DNA from: BOG-908 sp964242115 | GTDB taxonomy: Bacteria > Pseudomonadota > Alphaproteobacteria > Acetobacterales > Acetobacteraceae | DNA: 64,000 bases | Reading direction: 5' to 3' | Assembly: GCA_964242115.1 (NCBI GenBank) | Contig: CAXSZX010000001.1 | Location: 806,001 to 870,000, forward strand | In this document: positions 18,500-27,285 of the stretch, one piece after another | Numbering within the stretch: position 1 is the stretch's first letter | How the letters are laid out: each line of letters starts with the position of its first letter | The notes under the pieces: model-generated | Seen by the model: only the letters and a program-made list of their open reading frames with translations | What the model was told of the DNA's origin: nothing | Databases searched by the model: none | Program-made: the position numbers and the translations under genes

Positions 18500-19390
18500 A
18501 TGGCAAGGATCGGATTTGTCGGCCTCGGCAACATGGGCACGCCGATGTCGGGCAACCTGGTGGCAGCGGGGCACAGCGTGTCCGGCTTCGACCTTTCGGA
18601 AGCGGCAATGCAGGCGGCGCAGGCCAAGGGTGTCACGCCCTCCGGAGACGCGCGTGCGGCGGTGCGCGACGCGGACATAGTGGTCACCATGCTGCCCGCC
18701 GGCCGACACGTACTGGCGGCCTACGGCGAGCTGCTGACGGCGGCGCGGCCAGGCACGCTCTTCATCGACTCCTCGACCATCGACGTGGCGAGCGCGCGTG
18801 AGGCACACCGGATGGCGGCGGCGGCCGGCATGGCGAGCCTGGACGCGCCCGTCTCCGGCGGCACCGGCGGGGCGGCTGCCGCCACGCTGACCTTCATGGT
18901 GGGTGGTGACGACGCAGCGTTCGCCGAGGCGCAGAAGGTGCTCTCGGCGATGGGGCGCAGGATCGTGCATTGCGGTGCGGCAGGTGCAGGGCAGGCGGCG
19001 AAGATCTGCAACAACATGATCCTCGGCGTCTCGATGATCGGGGTTTGCGAAGCGTTCGTGCTGGGTGAGACGCTTGGCCTGTCGCACACGGCGTTGTTCG
19101 ACGTGGCTTCGGCCTCGTCGGGGCAGTGCTGGGCGCTGACCACCAACTGCCCGGTGCCCGGGCCGGTGCCCACCAGCCCGGCCAACAACTTCTACCAGGC
19201 CGGTTTTGCTGCGGCGTTGATGCTGAAGGACTTGAACCTGGCGCGGCAGGCGGCCGAGGCGTCCGGCGCCGATACGGCGCTGGGGCGGCACGCGGCAGAG
19301 ATCTACGCCGCGCTGGACGCGCAGGGCGAGGGCGGTGCCGACTTCTCCGCCGTGATCAACGCCATCCGCGCGCGCTCGGGCCGCGCTTGA
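18500..19390 (+). CDS. mmsB: 3-hydroxyisobutyrate dehydrogenase
   Basis: NAD+-dependent oxidation of 3-hydroxyisobutyrate to methylmalonate semialdehyde, the substrate of MmsA next door. Length 296 is standard for the family. The Rossmann motif GFVGLGNMGTPMSGNL is at the N-terminus, the substrate loop DAPVSGGTGGA follows, and the catalytic Lys is about residue 168 in GAGQAAKICNNM. Eight base pairs after mmsA in the same operon. Its stop is followed by about 70 bp and then a repeat copy. Confidence 0.95.
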   Translation: MARIGFVGLGNMGTPMSGNLVAAGHSVSGFDLSEAAMQAAQAKGVTPSGDARAAVRDADIVVTMLPAGRHVLAAYGELLTAARPGTLFIDSSTIDVASAREAHRMAAAAGMASLDAPVSGGTGGAAAATLTFMVGGDDAAFAEAQKVLSAMGRRIVHCGAAGAGQAAKICNNMILGVSMIGVCEAFVLGETLGLSHTALFDVASASSGQCWALTTNCPVPGPVPTSPANNFYQAGFAAALMLKDLNLARQAAEASGADTALGRHAAEIYAALDAQGEGGADFSAVINAIRARSGRA

Positions 19391-19457
19391 GGCTCGCTGG
19401 CGTGCGGTGTCGAACGCCGGCACGGAGTTTCTACTGAGCGCGCTCCTGCGGACATGA

Positions 19458-19594
19458 GGCAAGGCAAGCAGTTCTTTTCTGAAAAAAAGATCCAAGAAAC
19501 TTTTGTTCCCTTGAGTGCGTGCTGCAGAACCGTCGCGGCAGCAGGGTTTGAAGTTTTCTGCTGCTGTTTTTCAAAAAAGCAGGCCTTGCCTTCT
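19458..19594. repeat. Hairpin-armed intergenic element, copy 9
   Basis: Between mmsB and the enoyl-CoA hydratase gene, same direction. Left arm A, forward asymmetric core (GTTCCCTTGAGTGCGTGCTGC through GTCGCGGCAGCAGGG), right arm C. The core is the reverse complement of the one in the copy at 45379, with matching arm order reversed. Confidence 0.92.
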
Positions 19595-19647
19595 TGATCG
19601 GTAGAAAGCGTGAGGCTTCGGACTCTCGAGATCACAGGAAGTGTCAC

Positions 19648-20424
19648 ATGAGCTCCTACGAAACGATCCTGACCGAAACACAGGGCCGCGTCGGCATCGT
19701 CACGCTGAACCGGCCACGCGCGCTCAACGCGTTGAACGTGCAGGTGATGCGTGAAGTGGTCGCCGCACTTGCAGCGTTCGACGCCGACGAGGGCGTCGGC
19801 TGCATCGTGGTCACCGGCTCGGACCGCGCGTTCGCCGCCGGCGCCGACATCAAGGAGATGCAGCACCTATCGGCAGCGGAGGCCTACGCGTCGGATTGGT
19901 TCGCCGGCTGGGACGCGGTAGCGCGGGTGCGCACGCCGGTGATCGCCGCGGTGGCCGGCTGGGCGCTAGGCGGCGGCTGCGAGCTGGCGATGATGTGCGA
20001 CTTCATCCTGGCTGCCGACACCGCGAAGTTTGGCCAGCCGGAGATCAAGCTGGGCGTGATACCCGGCATCGGCGGCTCGCAGCGGTTGACGCGTGCGGTG
20101 GGCAAGGCGCGCGCGATGGAGATGTGCCTCACGGGACGCACGATCGACGCGTCCGAAGCGCTGAGCGCCGGGCTGGTGGCGCGGATAGTGCCGGCGGCTG
20201 CGCTGATGGACGACGCGCTACAAACGGCGGCGACGATCGCGGGCATGTCGCTACCGGTGGCGATGATGGTGAAGGAGGCGGTGGGCCGCGCGTTCGAGAC
20301 GACGCTGGCCGAGGGTGTGCGGGCTGAGCGGCGATTGTTCCACGCGGCGTTCGCGCTGGCGGACCAGAAGGAAGGGATGGCGGCGTTCGTGGAGAAGCGG
20401 GCGGCGGTGTTTCAGCATAAGTAA
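19648..20424 (+). CDS. Enoyl-CoA hydratase (crotonase family)
   Basis: 258-residue crotonase. The oxyanion loop is AAGADIKEM and the two catalytic glutamates are in GWALGGGCELAMMCD and GQPEIKLGVIPGIGGSQRLT, the pattern of true short-chain enoyl-CoA hydratases (EchA/PaaF-like). It hydrates trans-2-enoyl-CoA to 3-hydroxyacyl-CoA. With mmsAB upstream it could serve methacrylyl-CoA hydration in valine catabolism or general beta-oxidation. ATG 19648 has AGGAAG upstream. The stop merges with the repeat (TAAGCAAGCAG). Convergent with the S53 protease. Confidence 0.92.
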   Translation: MSSYETILTETQGRVGIVTLNRPRALNALNVQVMREVVAALAAFDADEGVGCIVVTGSDRAFAAGADIKEMQHLSAAEAYASDWFAGWDAVARVRTPVIAAVAGWALGGGCELAMMCDFILAADTAKFGQPEIKLGVIPGIGGSQRLTRAVGKARAMEMCLTGRTIDASEALSAGLVARIVPAAALMDDALQTAATIAGMSLPVAMMVKEAVGRAFETTLAEGVRAERRLFHAAFALADQKEGMAAFVEKRAAVFQHK

Positions 20425-20566
20425 GCAAGCAGTTTTTTTGAAAAGAACCAAAAAACTTTGCCTTCTGTCGGTGCGTGTCGGTGAAACGTGTCGTTTCAAT
20501 TGTCCGCGACAGCAGGACGTAAAAGTCTTTTGGTTCTTTTCTTCAAAAAAGAACCGCTTGCTTGCT
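20423..20566. repeat. Hairpin-armed intergenic element, copy 10
   Basis: Fills the gap between the convergent enoyl-CoA hydratase and S53 protease genes; both stop codons (TAAGCAAGC and, on the minus strand, TAGCAAGCAAGC) abut its ends. Both arms are type A. The core carries an extra small hairpin, GAAACGTGTCGTTTC, shared with the copies at 59358 and 60369. Confidence 0.93.
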
Positions 20567-22682
20567 ACCAGTTGTTCACAAGATTAGCCGCGTTCAACGT
20601 GCCGATCCCGGTCGCGAAATCCCAACCGGTGCCGGTTCCATAAGCCTTGCTGTAAGTCGTGTTGCTCGTCGACAGCACCCCGTAGGTGCCGCTCGGCTTG
20701 TAGCAATTGTGCGTACCGGTGCAGTCCACGTCCATGTCGCCAAGGGTGACGTCGTAGAAGGTGCAGGACGAGCCTACGGTGTTGCCCTTGCTCGAGTTGC
20801 AGGTGGTGCTGCCGCCGCTGCCATACTCGGCGGCGGCAAGCTTGTAGTAGGTGGGGTTCGGGTTGCCCTGCTTGGCGCCCTGCTTCTGGTTCACCAGCGC
20901 CTGCACTGCCGCCACAATGGGCGAGGCGAACGAGGTGCCGCCGGCGCCGGACCAGCCGCTGGGCGCGCCGGTGCAGGCCACACCGCCGTCCTGCGTGTCG
21001 CTGTCGCAGTAGACGTAGTAGTGGCCCCACACGCCGTTGGCGGCGAACAGCGAAACGTCGGGCATGTCGCGCACGCCGTCGGCCGGGTTGCCGACCAGGC
21101 TCTGCCAGGACGGTTTTGCGTAGCCCTTGCAGGTGCCGCTGACCACGCCGGATGTGGACGCGGTGCCGGTGGCACAGCCGCTGGGACCGCCGCTGCCGCT
21201 GGCGGTGGTCAGGTAGTATTCCTTGCCAGTGGAGCTGTTGCAGAAGCCGCTGCTGCCGTACGTGGTGCTGTAGCCGGACGCGGTGCTGAGCAGCACGCTG
21301 GCACAGGAATCGTTCCAGGGTATCTCGGGAATGTAGGATTTCGCCGAGCCGTAGGTGCTCGTGTTGGTGGTGTTCCAGTAGGTGGTGTTGGTGCCGGCGT
21401 AGGTGTCGCCGTAGTCGGTGCCGCCGACGGCCACGTTGTAGGGCGTGGACGCGAAGCCGCTGACCGCGATGCCGTGCGTGGCCTTTGTCAGGTCGGCGTC
21501 GCAGCTGGCCGCACCCTCGTCGCCGGCGGAGACGAACACCGACGTGCCGAGTGCTGCGGCCTGCTTGTAGGCGGTGTTGAACGCGGCGTTGGCGGTGGCA
21601 CCGTTTTCCGCCTCGCACTCGCCGTAGCTGATGCTGACGATGGCGGGCGGCGCGCTGGAGTTGATCAGGTTCTGCAGTGCGATCAGCCCGCCGAAGGTGG
21701 TGTTGGTGTCCGAACAGGAGGCCAACACGATGGCGGCCGACGGCGCGCCTGCGCTGGCCCACTCGGCGTCAAGCGTCGCCTCGCTCTCGTTGCCGGAGAC
21801 CACGCCGGGGTTGCTGCAGGCGCTGCTGCCGGTGGGGTGCGTCTGGGTGAAGCTGCCGCCGGTGTAGCTGGACAGGCCGAGCACCGAGCGGAAGGTGGTC
21901 CAGTTCGCAGTGCTGTAGACGTTGGTGTCCTCGATCACCACGATCGACTGGCCTTGGCCGGAGATGCCGGCGGAGAACAGCGGGTTGAAGTTGTAGATGG
22001 TGGCGAGGTCGGCGGGCACGACGGCTTCGAACGTGCTGCCGTCGCTGGTGAAGGTATAGGCCGGGCGCGGCTTGAAGTTGGCATGCGGACGGAAGTCGTG
22101 CAGCGAGACGATCCCGGCGACCACGCCGGACAGCGCGGCCGGGATGCGCGGGTCCGTCATGTTGGCGATGTGGTGGATGCCGGCCACGTCGAGGTTGTGT
22201 ATTTCGGTCTGGAAAGCCTGGCGCACCTGTCCGGCGGTGCCGCTGAAGTCGATGAACGTGCGGCCGGCCTGCACGCCGTTGACGGTGAAGCCGTGCGCCT
22301 GCAGCCAGCCTACTACGGCGCCGACGTCGGCGGCGGCGGGGCCGAACTGCGTGCCGAACTCCGCGGCGGTCAGCCAGGCGTGGTAGAGCGGCGAGGCGCG
22401 GTCCTGCTGGGCGGCCATCAGGCTGTCCAGCGACCGTTCGGTTTGGGCGGGCCGCTGCAGCAGCAACTGCATGTGTTCGAGCACCAAGCCGTCTGCGACC
22501 GGGCCGCGGTCGTTGGCGAGGCGTGCTTCGGGCCGGATGTTGCCGGGGAGTGCCACGGTCTGGGCGTCGCTGACGGCCTGCACCACCAGCCGGGGGGCTT
22601 CGGCGCGGGTGGCGTGCACGGTGGCGAGGGCTGCGGCTGCCGAGAGGGCGAAACGCCAGCTTGCAAGCTTGATGTGACTCAA
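20565..22682 (-). CDS. Secreted S53 family protease (sedolisin / pro-kumamolisin)
   Basis: About 705 residues. The N-terminal signal peptide (WRFALSAAAALATVHATRA) is followed by a pro-kumamolisin activation domain (RSLDSLMAAQQDRASPLYHAW, AVVGWLQAHGFTV). The serine-carboxyl catalytic domain has Glu and Asp in ESEATLDAEWASAG and nucleophile Ser in GAGGTSFASPI. YGECEAENG and the C-terminal TFYDVTLGDMDVDC fit the family and its Ca2+ site. Enzymes of this type are acid-active secreted endopeptidases, so an acidic habitat is plausible. TTG 22682 has GGAG at good spacing; TTG 22712 is an alternative. It is divergent from the MerR gene and convergent with the hydratase, and has no functional link to either. 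Confidence 0.9.
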   Translation of the reverse strand: MSHIKLASWRFALSAAAALATVHATRAEAPRLVVQAVSDAQTVALPGNIRPEARLANDRGPVADGLVLEHMQLLLQRPAQTERSLDSLMAAQQDRASPLYHAWLTAAEFGTQFGPAAADVGAVVGWLQAHGFTVNGVQAGRTFIDFSGTAGQVRQAFQTEIHNLDVAGIHHIANMTDPRIPAALSGVVAGIVSLHDFRPHANFKPRPAYTFTSDGSTFEAVVPADLATIYNFNPLFSAGISGQGQSIVVIEDTNVYSTANWTTFRSVLGLSSYTGGSFTQTHPTGSSACSNPGVVSGNESEATLDAEWASAGAPSAAIVLASCSDTNTTFGGLIALQNLINSSAPPAIVSISYGECEAENGATANAAFNTAYKQAAALGTSVFVSAGDEGAASCDADLTKATHGIAVSGFASTPYNVAVGGTDYGDTYAGTNTTYWNTTNTSTYGSAKSYIPEIPWNDSCASVLLSTASGYSTTYGSSGFCNSSTGKEYYLTTASGSGGPSGCATGTASTSGVVSGTCKGYAKPSWQSLVGNPADGVRDMPDVSLFAANGVWGHYYVYCDSDTQDGGVACTGAPSGWSGAGGTSFASPIVAAVQALVNQKQGAKQGNPNPTYYKLAAAEYGSGGSTTCNSSKGNTVGSSCTFYDVTLGDMDVDCTGTHNCYKPSGTYGVLSTSNTTYSKAYGTGTGWDFATGIGTLNAANLVNNW

Positions 22683-22805
22683 TTCCGTCTCCGGGCCTGG
22701 TTGAGGCCGCAACGGTTCCAGTGTTCCGATCGCGTGTCAAACGTAAAAGCGGGAAGCGCTGCAACTTGGGGTCATCATCCTCACGCTGGGCACGAATTGA
22801 GCAGC

Positions 22806-22954
22806 AGAAAGCAAGGCCTTCTTTTTTGAGAAAAAGCAGCAAACAGCTTTTGCTTGCCAGTCGCGGATGGCTGAACGAGACGTTTCACCTCGACGCACCC
22901 TGGGAGACACAAGTTTTTCGGTTCTTTTCGTCCAAAAGAACTGCTTGCTTTCTT
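22806..22954. repeat. Hairpin-armed intergenic element, copy 11
   Basis: Located in the divergent gap between the protease and the MerR gene. Left arm mixed B/C, reversed core (CAGTCGCGGATGGCTGAACGAGACG with a GACGTTTCACC remnant of the inner hairpin), right arm A ending AACTGCTTGCTTTC. Confidence 0.85.
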
Positions 22955-23007
22955 CCTGACCAACCATGCCGACGCGGCGCTTGCATCGCCCATCGCGGCT
23001 GCTATAT

Positions 23008-23031
23008 CTACGTAAGCAAGTTGACGTATAG
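23008..23031. promoter_or_regulatory. Candidate MerR-type operator upstream of the regulator gene
   Basis: CTACGT (23008-23013) and ACGTATAG (23024-23031) form an imperfect inverted repeat separated by about ten bases, centred some 20 bp before the MerR start. MerR-family regulators bind dyads in long-spacer promoters and often control themselves. The flanking TATATC and TTGACG could be promoter elements. Read by eye only. Confidence 0.35.
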
Positions 23032-23040
23032 GGAAGCAGG

Positions 23041-23493
23041 GTGGTCCGTCCCGAAGCCCATCGTATGGCAGAGCAGAGCCACGCCGCGCCGGGTGCCGAC
23101 GCGTTTCGCACGGTCACGCAACTGGCGCGCGAGCTGGGCATCACCGCGCGCACCATCCGCTTCTATGAGGATAAGGGGCTGATCTCGCCCCAGCGTGCCG
23201 GCAACACGCGGGTGTACATGCCGCGCGACCGCGCACGAATGATCCTGATCCTGCGCGGCAAGCGGCTTGGGTTCTCGCTGCGGGAAATCCGGGAGTACTT
23301 GGACCTCTACGGCGTGGATCACACGCAGGCGGAGCAGTTGCGGCTGCTGCGCACGGGCGTTGCCAAACGCCTTTCGTCTCTGCGCGAGCAGATGAGCGCG
23401 CTGCAGCAGACGATCGGCGAGCTGGAAGACGTGCAACGCCAGGCGGAGGCCGCGCATGCCGGGCCCGCCGGACGCAGGAAAGCGGCTGGCTGA
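23041..23493 (+). CDS. MerR family transcriptional regulator (LiuR-like)
   Basis: 150 residues. The N-terminal winged helix has TVTQLARELGITARTIRFYEDKGLISPQR and the wing GNTRVYMPRDRARM. It is followed by FSLREIREYLDLYG and a long C-terminal coiled helix (LRLLRTGVAKRLSSLREQMSAL). There is no Cys metal-binding loop, so it should sense an organic ligand or CoA ester rather than metal. Regulators of this type (LiuR, branched-chain/fatty acid catabolism) commonly sit beside thiolase and acyl-CoA dehydrogenase genes, as here. GTG 23041 follows GGGAAG; ATG 23065 is an alternative. The thiolase gene starts 72 bp downstream. Confidence 0.85.
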   Translation: MVRPEAHRMAEQSHAAPGADAFRTVTQLARELGITARTIRFYEDKGLISPQRAGNTRVYMPRDRARMILILRGKRLGFSLREIREYLDLYGVDHTQAEQLRLLRTGVAKRLSSLREQMSALQQTIGELEDVQRQAEAAHAGPAGRRKAAG

Positions 23494-23565
23494 AGGGTCG
23501 GCACACCGGCTTGCGCCGGCAGTTGGGATTTACCGCCGGCTAGGCGGAACTTGGGAGAAGTAGAC

Positions 23566-24702
23566 ATGGTTAGCGTCGTCATCGCCGGTTACGCCCGTTC
23601 GCCGTTCACGCCGGCCAAGAAGGGCGCGCTGGCGCGGGTGCGCGCCGACGACATGGCAGCCACGGTGATACGCGGGCTGATCGCGAAAACCGGTGTTGCA
23701 CCCGAAGACATCGAAGACATCGTGGTCGGCAGCGCGTTCCCGGAGGGCGAGCAGGGCATGAACGTGGCGCGCCTGATCGGGCTGCTGGCGGACCTGCCGC
23801 TGAGCGTGGGCGGCATGACGGTGAACCGGTTCTGCGGCAGTTCGATGAGCAGCGTGCACATCGCCGCCGGGCAGATCCAGATGGGCGCAGGCCAGGTGTT
23901 CATCGCCGCCGGCATCGAGAGCATGAGCCGCGTGCCGATGGGCGGCTACAACCCGCTGTTCAACGTGACGCTCGCGGGCAAGCAGCCCGGCGCCTACATG
24001 GGCATGGGCGAGACGGCGGAGAACGTGGCGCGCAAGTGGCAGATCACCCGCGGGCAGCAGGAAGAGTTCGCAGTTGCCAGCCATCGCAAGGCGGCCGCGG
24101 CGCAGGCGGCGGGCAAGTTCGACGACGAGATCGTGCCGATTACCGTGAAGGGTGGCGTGGTCGACCGCGACGGCTGTATCCGGCCGGAGACGACGGCCGA
24201 AGCGCTGGCCGGGTTGAAGCCTGCGTTTGACGCGGAGGGCACGGTGACAGCGGGCACGTCCTCGCCGCTGACCGACGGCGCGAGCGCGGTGCTGGTGTGT
24301 TCGGAGGAGTACGCGGTGTCGCATGGATTGCCGATACTGGCCCGTATCCGCAGCATCGCGGTGTCGGGTTGCGAGCCGGACATCATGGGTATCGGGCCGG
24401 TGCGCGCGTCGCGCAAGGCGCTGGAGCGGGCCGGCCTTGATGCGTCAGAGATGGACGTGGTTGAGCTCAATGAGGCGTTCTCCAGCCAGGCGATTGCCAG
24501 TATGAAGGAGATTGGTTTCAGGCCGGAGACGGTGAACCTGGACGGTGGCGCGATCGCCCTGGGTCATCCGCTGGGGGCGACCGGTGCGCGCATCGTCGGC
24601 AAGGCGGCGTCGCTGCTCAAGCGCGAGGGTGGGAAATACGCGATCGCCACGCAATGCATCGGCGGTGGCCAGGGAATCGCCACCGTTCTGGAGGCGGTGT
24701 GA
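23566..24702 (+). CDS. Acetyl-CoA acyltransferase (thiolase)
   Basis: 378-residue thiolase for the last, thiolytic step of beta-oxidation. Active-site Cys about residue 90 in VNRFCGSSMSSVHIA. The catalytic His is in NLDGGAIALGHPLGATGARI, and the second Cys in ATQCIGGGQGIA near the C-terminus. IESMSRVPMGG and NEAFSSQAIA are typical of FadA/degradative thiolases. ATG 23566 has GGGAGAAG eight bases upstream. Its TGA overlaps the ATG of the FadB-like gene (GTGATG), a translational coupling that fits a FadAB-type complex. Confidence 0.93.
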   Translation: MVSVVIAGYARSPFTPAKKGALARVRADDMAATVIRGLIAKTGVAPEDIEDIVVGSAFPEGEQGMNVARLIGLLADLPLSVGGMTVNRFCGSSMSSVHIAAGQIQMGAGQVFIAAGIESMSRVPMGGYNPLFNVTLAGKQPGAYMGMGETAENVARKWQITRGQQEEFAVASHRKAAAAQAAGKFDDEIVPITVKGGVVDRDGCIRPETTAEALAGLKPAFDAEGTVTAGTSSPLTDGASAVLVCSEEYAVSHGLPILARIRSIAVSGCEPDIMGIGPVRASRKALERAGLDASEMDVVELNEAFSSQAIASMKEIGFRPETVNLDGGAIALGHPLGATGARIVGKAASLLKREGGKYAIATQCIGGGQGIATVLEAV

Positions 24703-27149
24703 TGGCGGAGTTGCTGAACGCCGCGCCGGCGCAGGCACCAACGACAGGACTGACCGCGCCGGCGGCGTCGTCGAGCATCTCTGCAGCTTCGCCGAGCCAG
24801 CCTGCAACGGAGCCGGTCAAGTCTGTGCCCGAGTTGTTCGGCAAGGTTGCCGTCATCGGAAGCGGCGTGATGGGCTGCGGGATCGCCGCGCAGATTGCCA
24901 ACGCGGGCGTGCGCGTGCTGCTGCTCGACATCGTGCCGAAGGAGGGCGGCCGCAACGCAGTGGCCGAAGCTGCGGTGGCGCGCGCGTTGAAAACCGAGCC
25001 GGCGCCGTTCATGTCGGCTGCCTCGGCGAAGCTGATCGAAACCGGCAACATCGACGACGACCTGGCGCGCGTAGCCGGGTGCGACTGGATCGTCGAGGTC
25101 GTGATCGAGCGGCTCGACATCAAGCAGGCGCTGTACCGCAAGCTGGACGCTGTGCGTAAGCCCGGCACGCCGGTCTCGTCGAACACCTCGACCATTCCGC
25201 TCGCGACGCTGGTTGGGGGCATGCCCGACAGTTTCGCAAGCTGCTTCATGATCACCCACTTCTTCAACCCGCCACGCTACATGCGGCTGCTGGAGCTGGT
25301 GACCGGGCCGCAGACCGACGCCGCTCTCGCCGCGCGCGTCAGCCATTTCTGCGACGTGGCGATGGGCAAGAGCGTGGTTGCCTGCAAGGACAGTCCCGGA
25401 TTCATCGCCAACCGGCTCGGCGTGTTTTGGATGACCGGCGCGGTGACGGCGGCGCTGGAGCAGGGGCTGACGGTGGAGGAGGCCGACGCCATCCTCGGCC
25501 GGCCTTTCGGCGTCCCGAAGACCGGCGTGTTCGGGCTGATGGACCTGGTCGGGCTGGACCTGACGCCGCACGTCAACGCGAGCATGGCCGGCGCGCTGCC
25601 GCAAACGGACGAGTTCCACGGCGTCAACCGCGACGTGCCGGTGATGCGGACGCTGATCGAAACCGGCTACACCGGGCGCAAGGGCAAGGGCGGCTTCTAC
25701 CGGCTGAACAAAGCGGGCGGCAAGCGCAGCAAGGAGGCGGTCGACCTTGCCACCGGCACGTTCCGGCCCGAGCGCCCGGCCGAGTTGCCGGAGCTGGCCG
25801 CCGCCGGCCGTGATTTGCGAAAGCTGATGGACACGCCGGGCAAGGTTGGCGACTACGCTTGGACGGTGATGGGCCACATGCTAGGCTACGCGGCCAAGCT
25901 GGTGCCGGAAGCCACCGACGAGATCGTGGCGATCGATGAGGCGATGCGGCTTGGCTACAATTGGAAGCACGGGCCGTTCGAGCTGATCGACATGGTGGGT
26001 GTCGATTGGCTGACCGAACGCCTGCGCGCGGACGGTTTCATGGTGGCGCCTGCACTGGAGCGTGCGGCGGGAAGAACATTTTACAGAGTTGAGAACGGCA
26101 GGCGTCAGTTCCTCGGCCAGGACGGCGACTACCACGACGTGATGCGGCCGGACGGCGTGCTGATGCTGGAGGATGTCAAGCGCGCCTCCAAGCCGGTGTT
26201 GCGCAACGCGTCCGCCGCCGTTTGGGACATCGGCGACGGCGTGCTGTGCTTCGAGTTCACCAGCAAGAGCAACGCGCTGGACGATCAGATCATGGACCTG
26301 GTCAGCAAGACGATCGCGCTGGTCAAGAAACAATATAAGGCGCTGGTGATCTACAACGAAGGGTCGAACTTCTCCGTTGGTGCGAATCTTGGGCTGGCGA
26401 TCTTCGCGGCCAACATTGCGGCCTGGATGCAGGTGGAGGCGACGATCGCCACCGGTCAGGACGTGATGCAGAAGCTGAAATACGCGCCGTTTCCCGTGGT
26501 GGCCGCACCGGCCGGCATGGCGCTGGGCGGCGGCTGCGAGTTCCTGCTGCATAGCGACGCGGTGCAGGCGCACGCGGAAACCTATGCCGGTCTGGTGGAG
26601 TGCGGCGTTGGCCTGCTGCCAGGCTGGGGTGGCTGCAAGGAAATGCTGGGCCGCTGGGCAACAAACGCAAAGTCGCCGAAGGGGCCGATGCCAGCGCCGA
26701 TGCGCGTGTTCGAAATGGTGAGCACTGCCAAGGTGGCGCGCTCCGCTGCGGATGCGGCCGATATGCTGATTCTGCGGCCGACCGACCGGGTGACCATGAA
26801 CCGCTACCGATTGCTGGCAGACGCCAAGGCGCGCGCGTTGGAGTTGGCGGTGGACTACAAGGCGCCTGAACCGTGCGAGATCGTGCTGCCGGGGCCGTCC
26901 GGCAGACTTGTGCTGGACCAGGCGGTGGCCGGCTTCCGCAAGCTGGGCGTGGCTACGCCGCACGACGTGGTTGTGGCCGGCGAACTGGCGCGCGTGCTGA
27001 CCGGCGGGGATACTGACATCGTGGACACGGTGACAGAAAGCAAGCTGCTGGAGCTGGAGCGGGAGTCGTTCATGCGCTTGCTAAAGACGCCTGGAACTTT
27101 GGCGCGGATCGAGCACATGCTGGAGACTGGGAAGCCGTTACGCAATTAA
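24702..27149 (+). CDS. Multifunctional 3-hydroxyacyl-CoA dehydrogenase / enoyl-CoA hydratase (FadB-like)
   Basis: 815 residues. After an Ala/Pro-rich leader of about 45 residues comes the NAD-binding domain (KVAVIGSGVMGCGIAAQIANAG). Then come the substrate motif ITHFFNPPRYMRLLELV and two 3HCDH C-terminal domains. A crotonase domain lies at the C-terminal end (APAGMALGGGCEFLLHSDAVQ, LVECGVGLLPGWGGCKEML). This dehydrogenase-first order is the reverse of E. coli FadB but common in alpha- and betaproteobacteria. Both catalytic glutamates of the hydratase appear kept. It carries out the middle two beta-oxidation steps beside the overlapping thiolase gene. The stop TAA leads directly into a repeat copy. 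Confidence 0.92.
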   Translation: MAELLNAAPAQAPTTGLTAPAASSSISAASPSQPATEPVKSVPELFGKVAVIGSGVMGCGIAAQIANAGVRVLLLDIVPKEGGRNAVAEAAVARALKTEPAPFMSAASAKLIETGNIDDDLARVAGCDWIVEVVIERLDIKQALYRKLDAVRKPGTPVSSNTSTIPLATLVGGMPDSFASCFMITHFFNPPRYMRLLELVTGPQTDAALAARVSHFCDVAMGKSVVACKDSPGFIANRLGVFWMTGAVTAALEQGLTVEEADAILGRPFGVPKTGVFGLMDLVGLDLTPHVNASMAGALPQTDEFHGVNRDVPVMRTLIETGYTGRKGKGGFYRLNKAGGKRSKEAVDLATGTFRPERPAELPELAAAGRDLRKLMDTPGKVGDYAWTVMGHMLGYAAKLVPEATDEIVAIDEAMRLGYNWKHGPFELIDMVGVDWLTERLRADGFMVAPALERAAGRTFYRVENGRRQFLGQDGDYHDVMRPDGVLMLEDVKRASKPVLRNASAAVWDIGDGVLCFEFTSKSNALDDQIMDLVSKTIALVKKQYKALVIYNEGSNFSVGANLGLAIFAANIAAWMQVEATIATGQDVMQKLKYAPFPVVAAPAGMALGGGCEFLLHSDAVQAHAETYAGLVECGVGLLPGWGGCKEMLGRWATNAKSPKGPMPAPMRVFEMVSTAKVARSAADAADMLILRPTDRVTMNRYRLLADAKARALELAVDYKAPEPCEIVLPGPSGRLVLDQAVAGFRKLGVATPHDVVVAGELARVLTGGDTDIVDTVTESKLLELERESFMRLLKTPGTLARIEHMLETGKPLRN

Positions 27150-27272
27150 GAAAACAAGCAGTTCTTTTTTGAAGAAAACCAAAAAACTTTTGGTCCTTTA
27201 GGGTGAGGCGTTTGAGCTGCCCCGCTCCCCAGAAACAAAAGTTTTTGGTTTTTCCAAAAAGAACTTTCTTTG
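27147..27272. repeat. Hairpin-armed intergenic element, copy 12
   Basis: Between the FadB-like and acyl-CoA dehydrogenase genes. Starts at the stop codon (TAAGAAAACAAGCAG). Left arm A with a small change. The core is forward but eroded (TTTAGGGTGAGGCGTTTGAGC). The right arm is a shortened A (GGTTTTTCCAAAAAGAAC). It splits what would otherwise be a continuous beta-oxidation operon. Confidence 0.85.
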
Positions 27273-27285
27273 GAGATCAATACTC

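Noticed and set aside
20562..22829. 755-residue plus-strand open frame opposite the S53 protease
   Set aside because: Val/Gly/Ala-rich antisense shadow without motifs; the minus strand encodes a complete sedolisin with signal peptide and catalytic triad.
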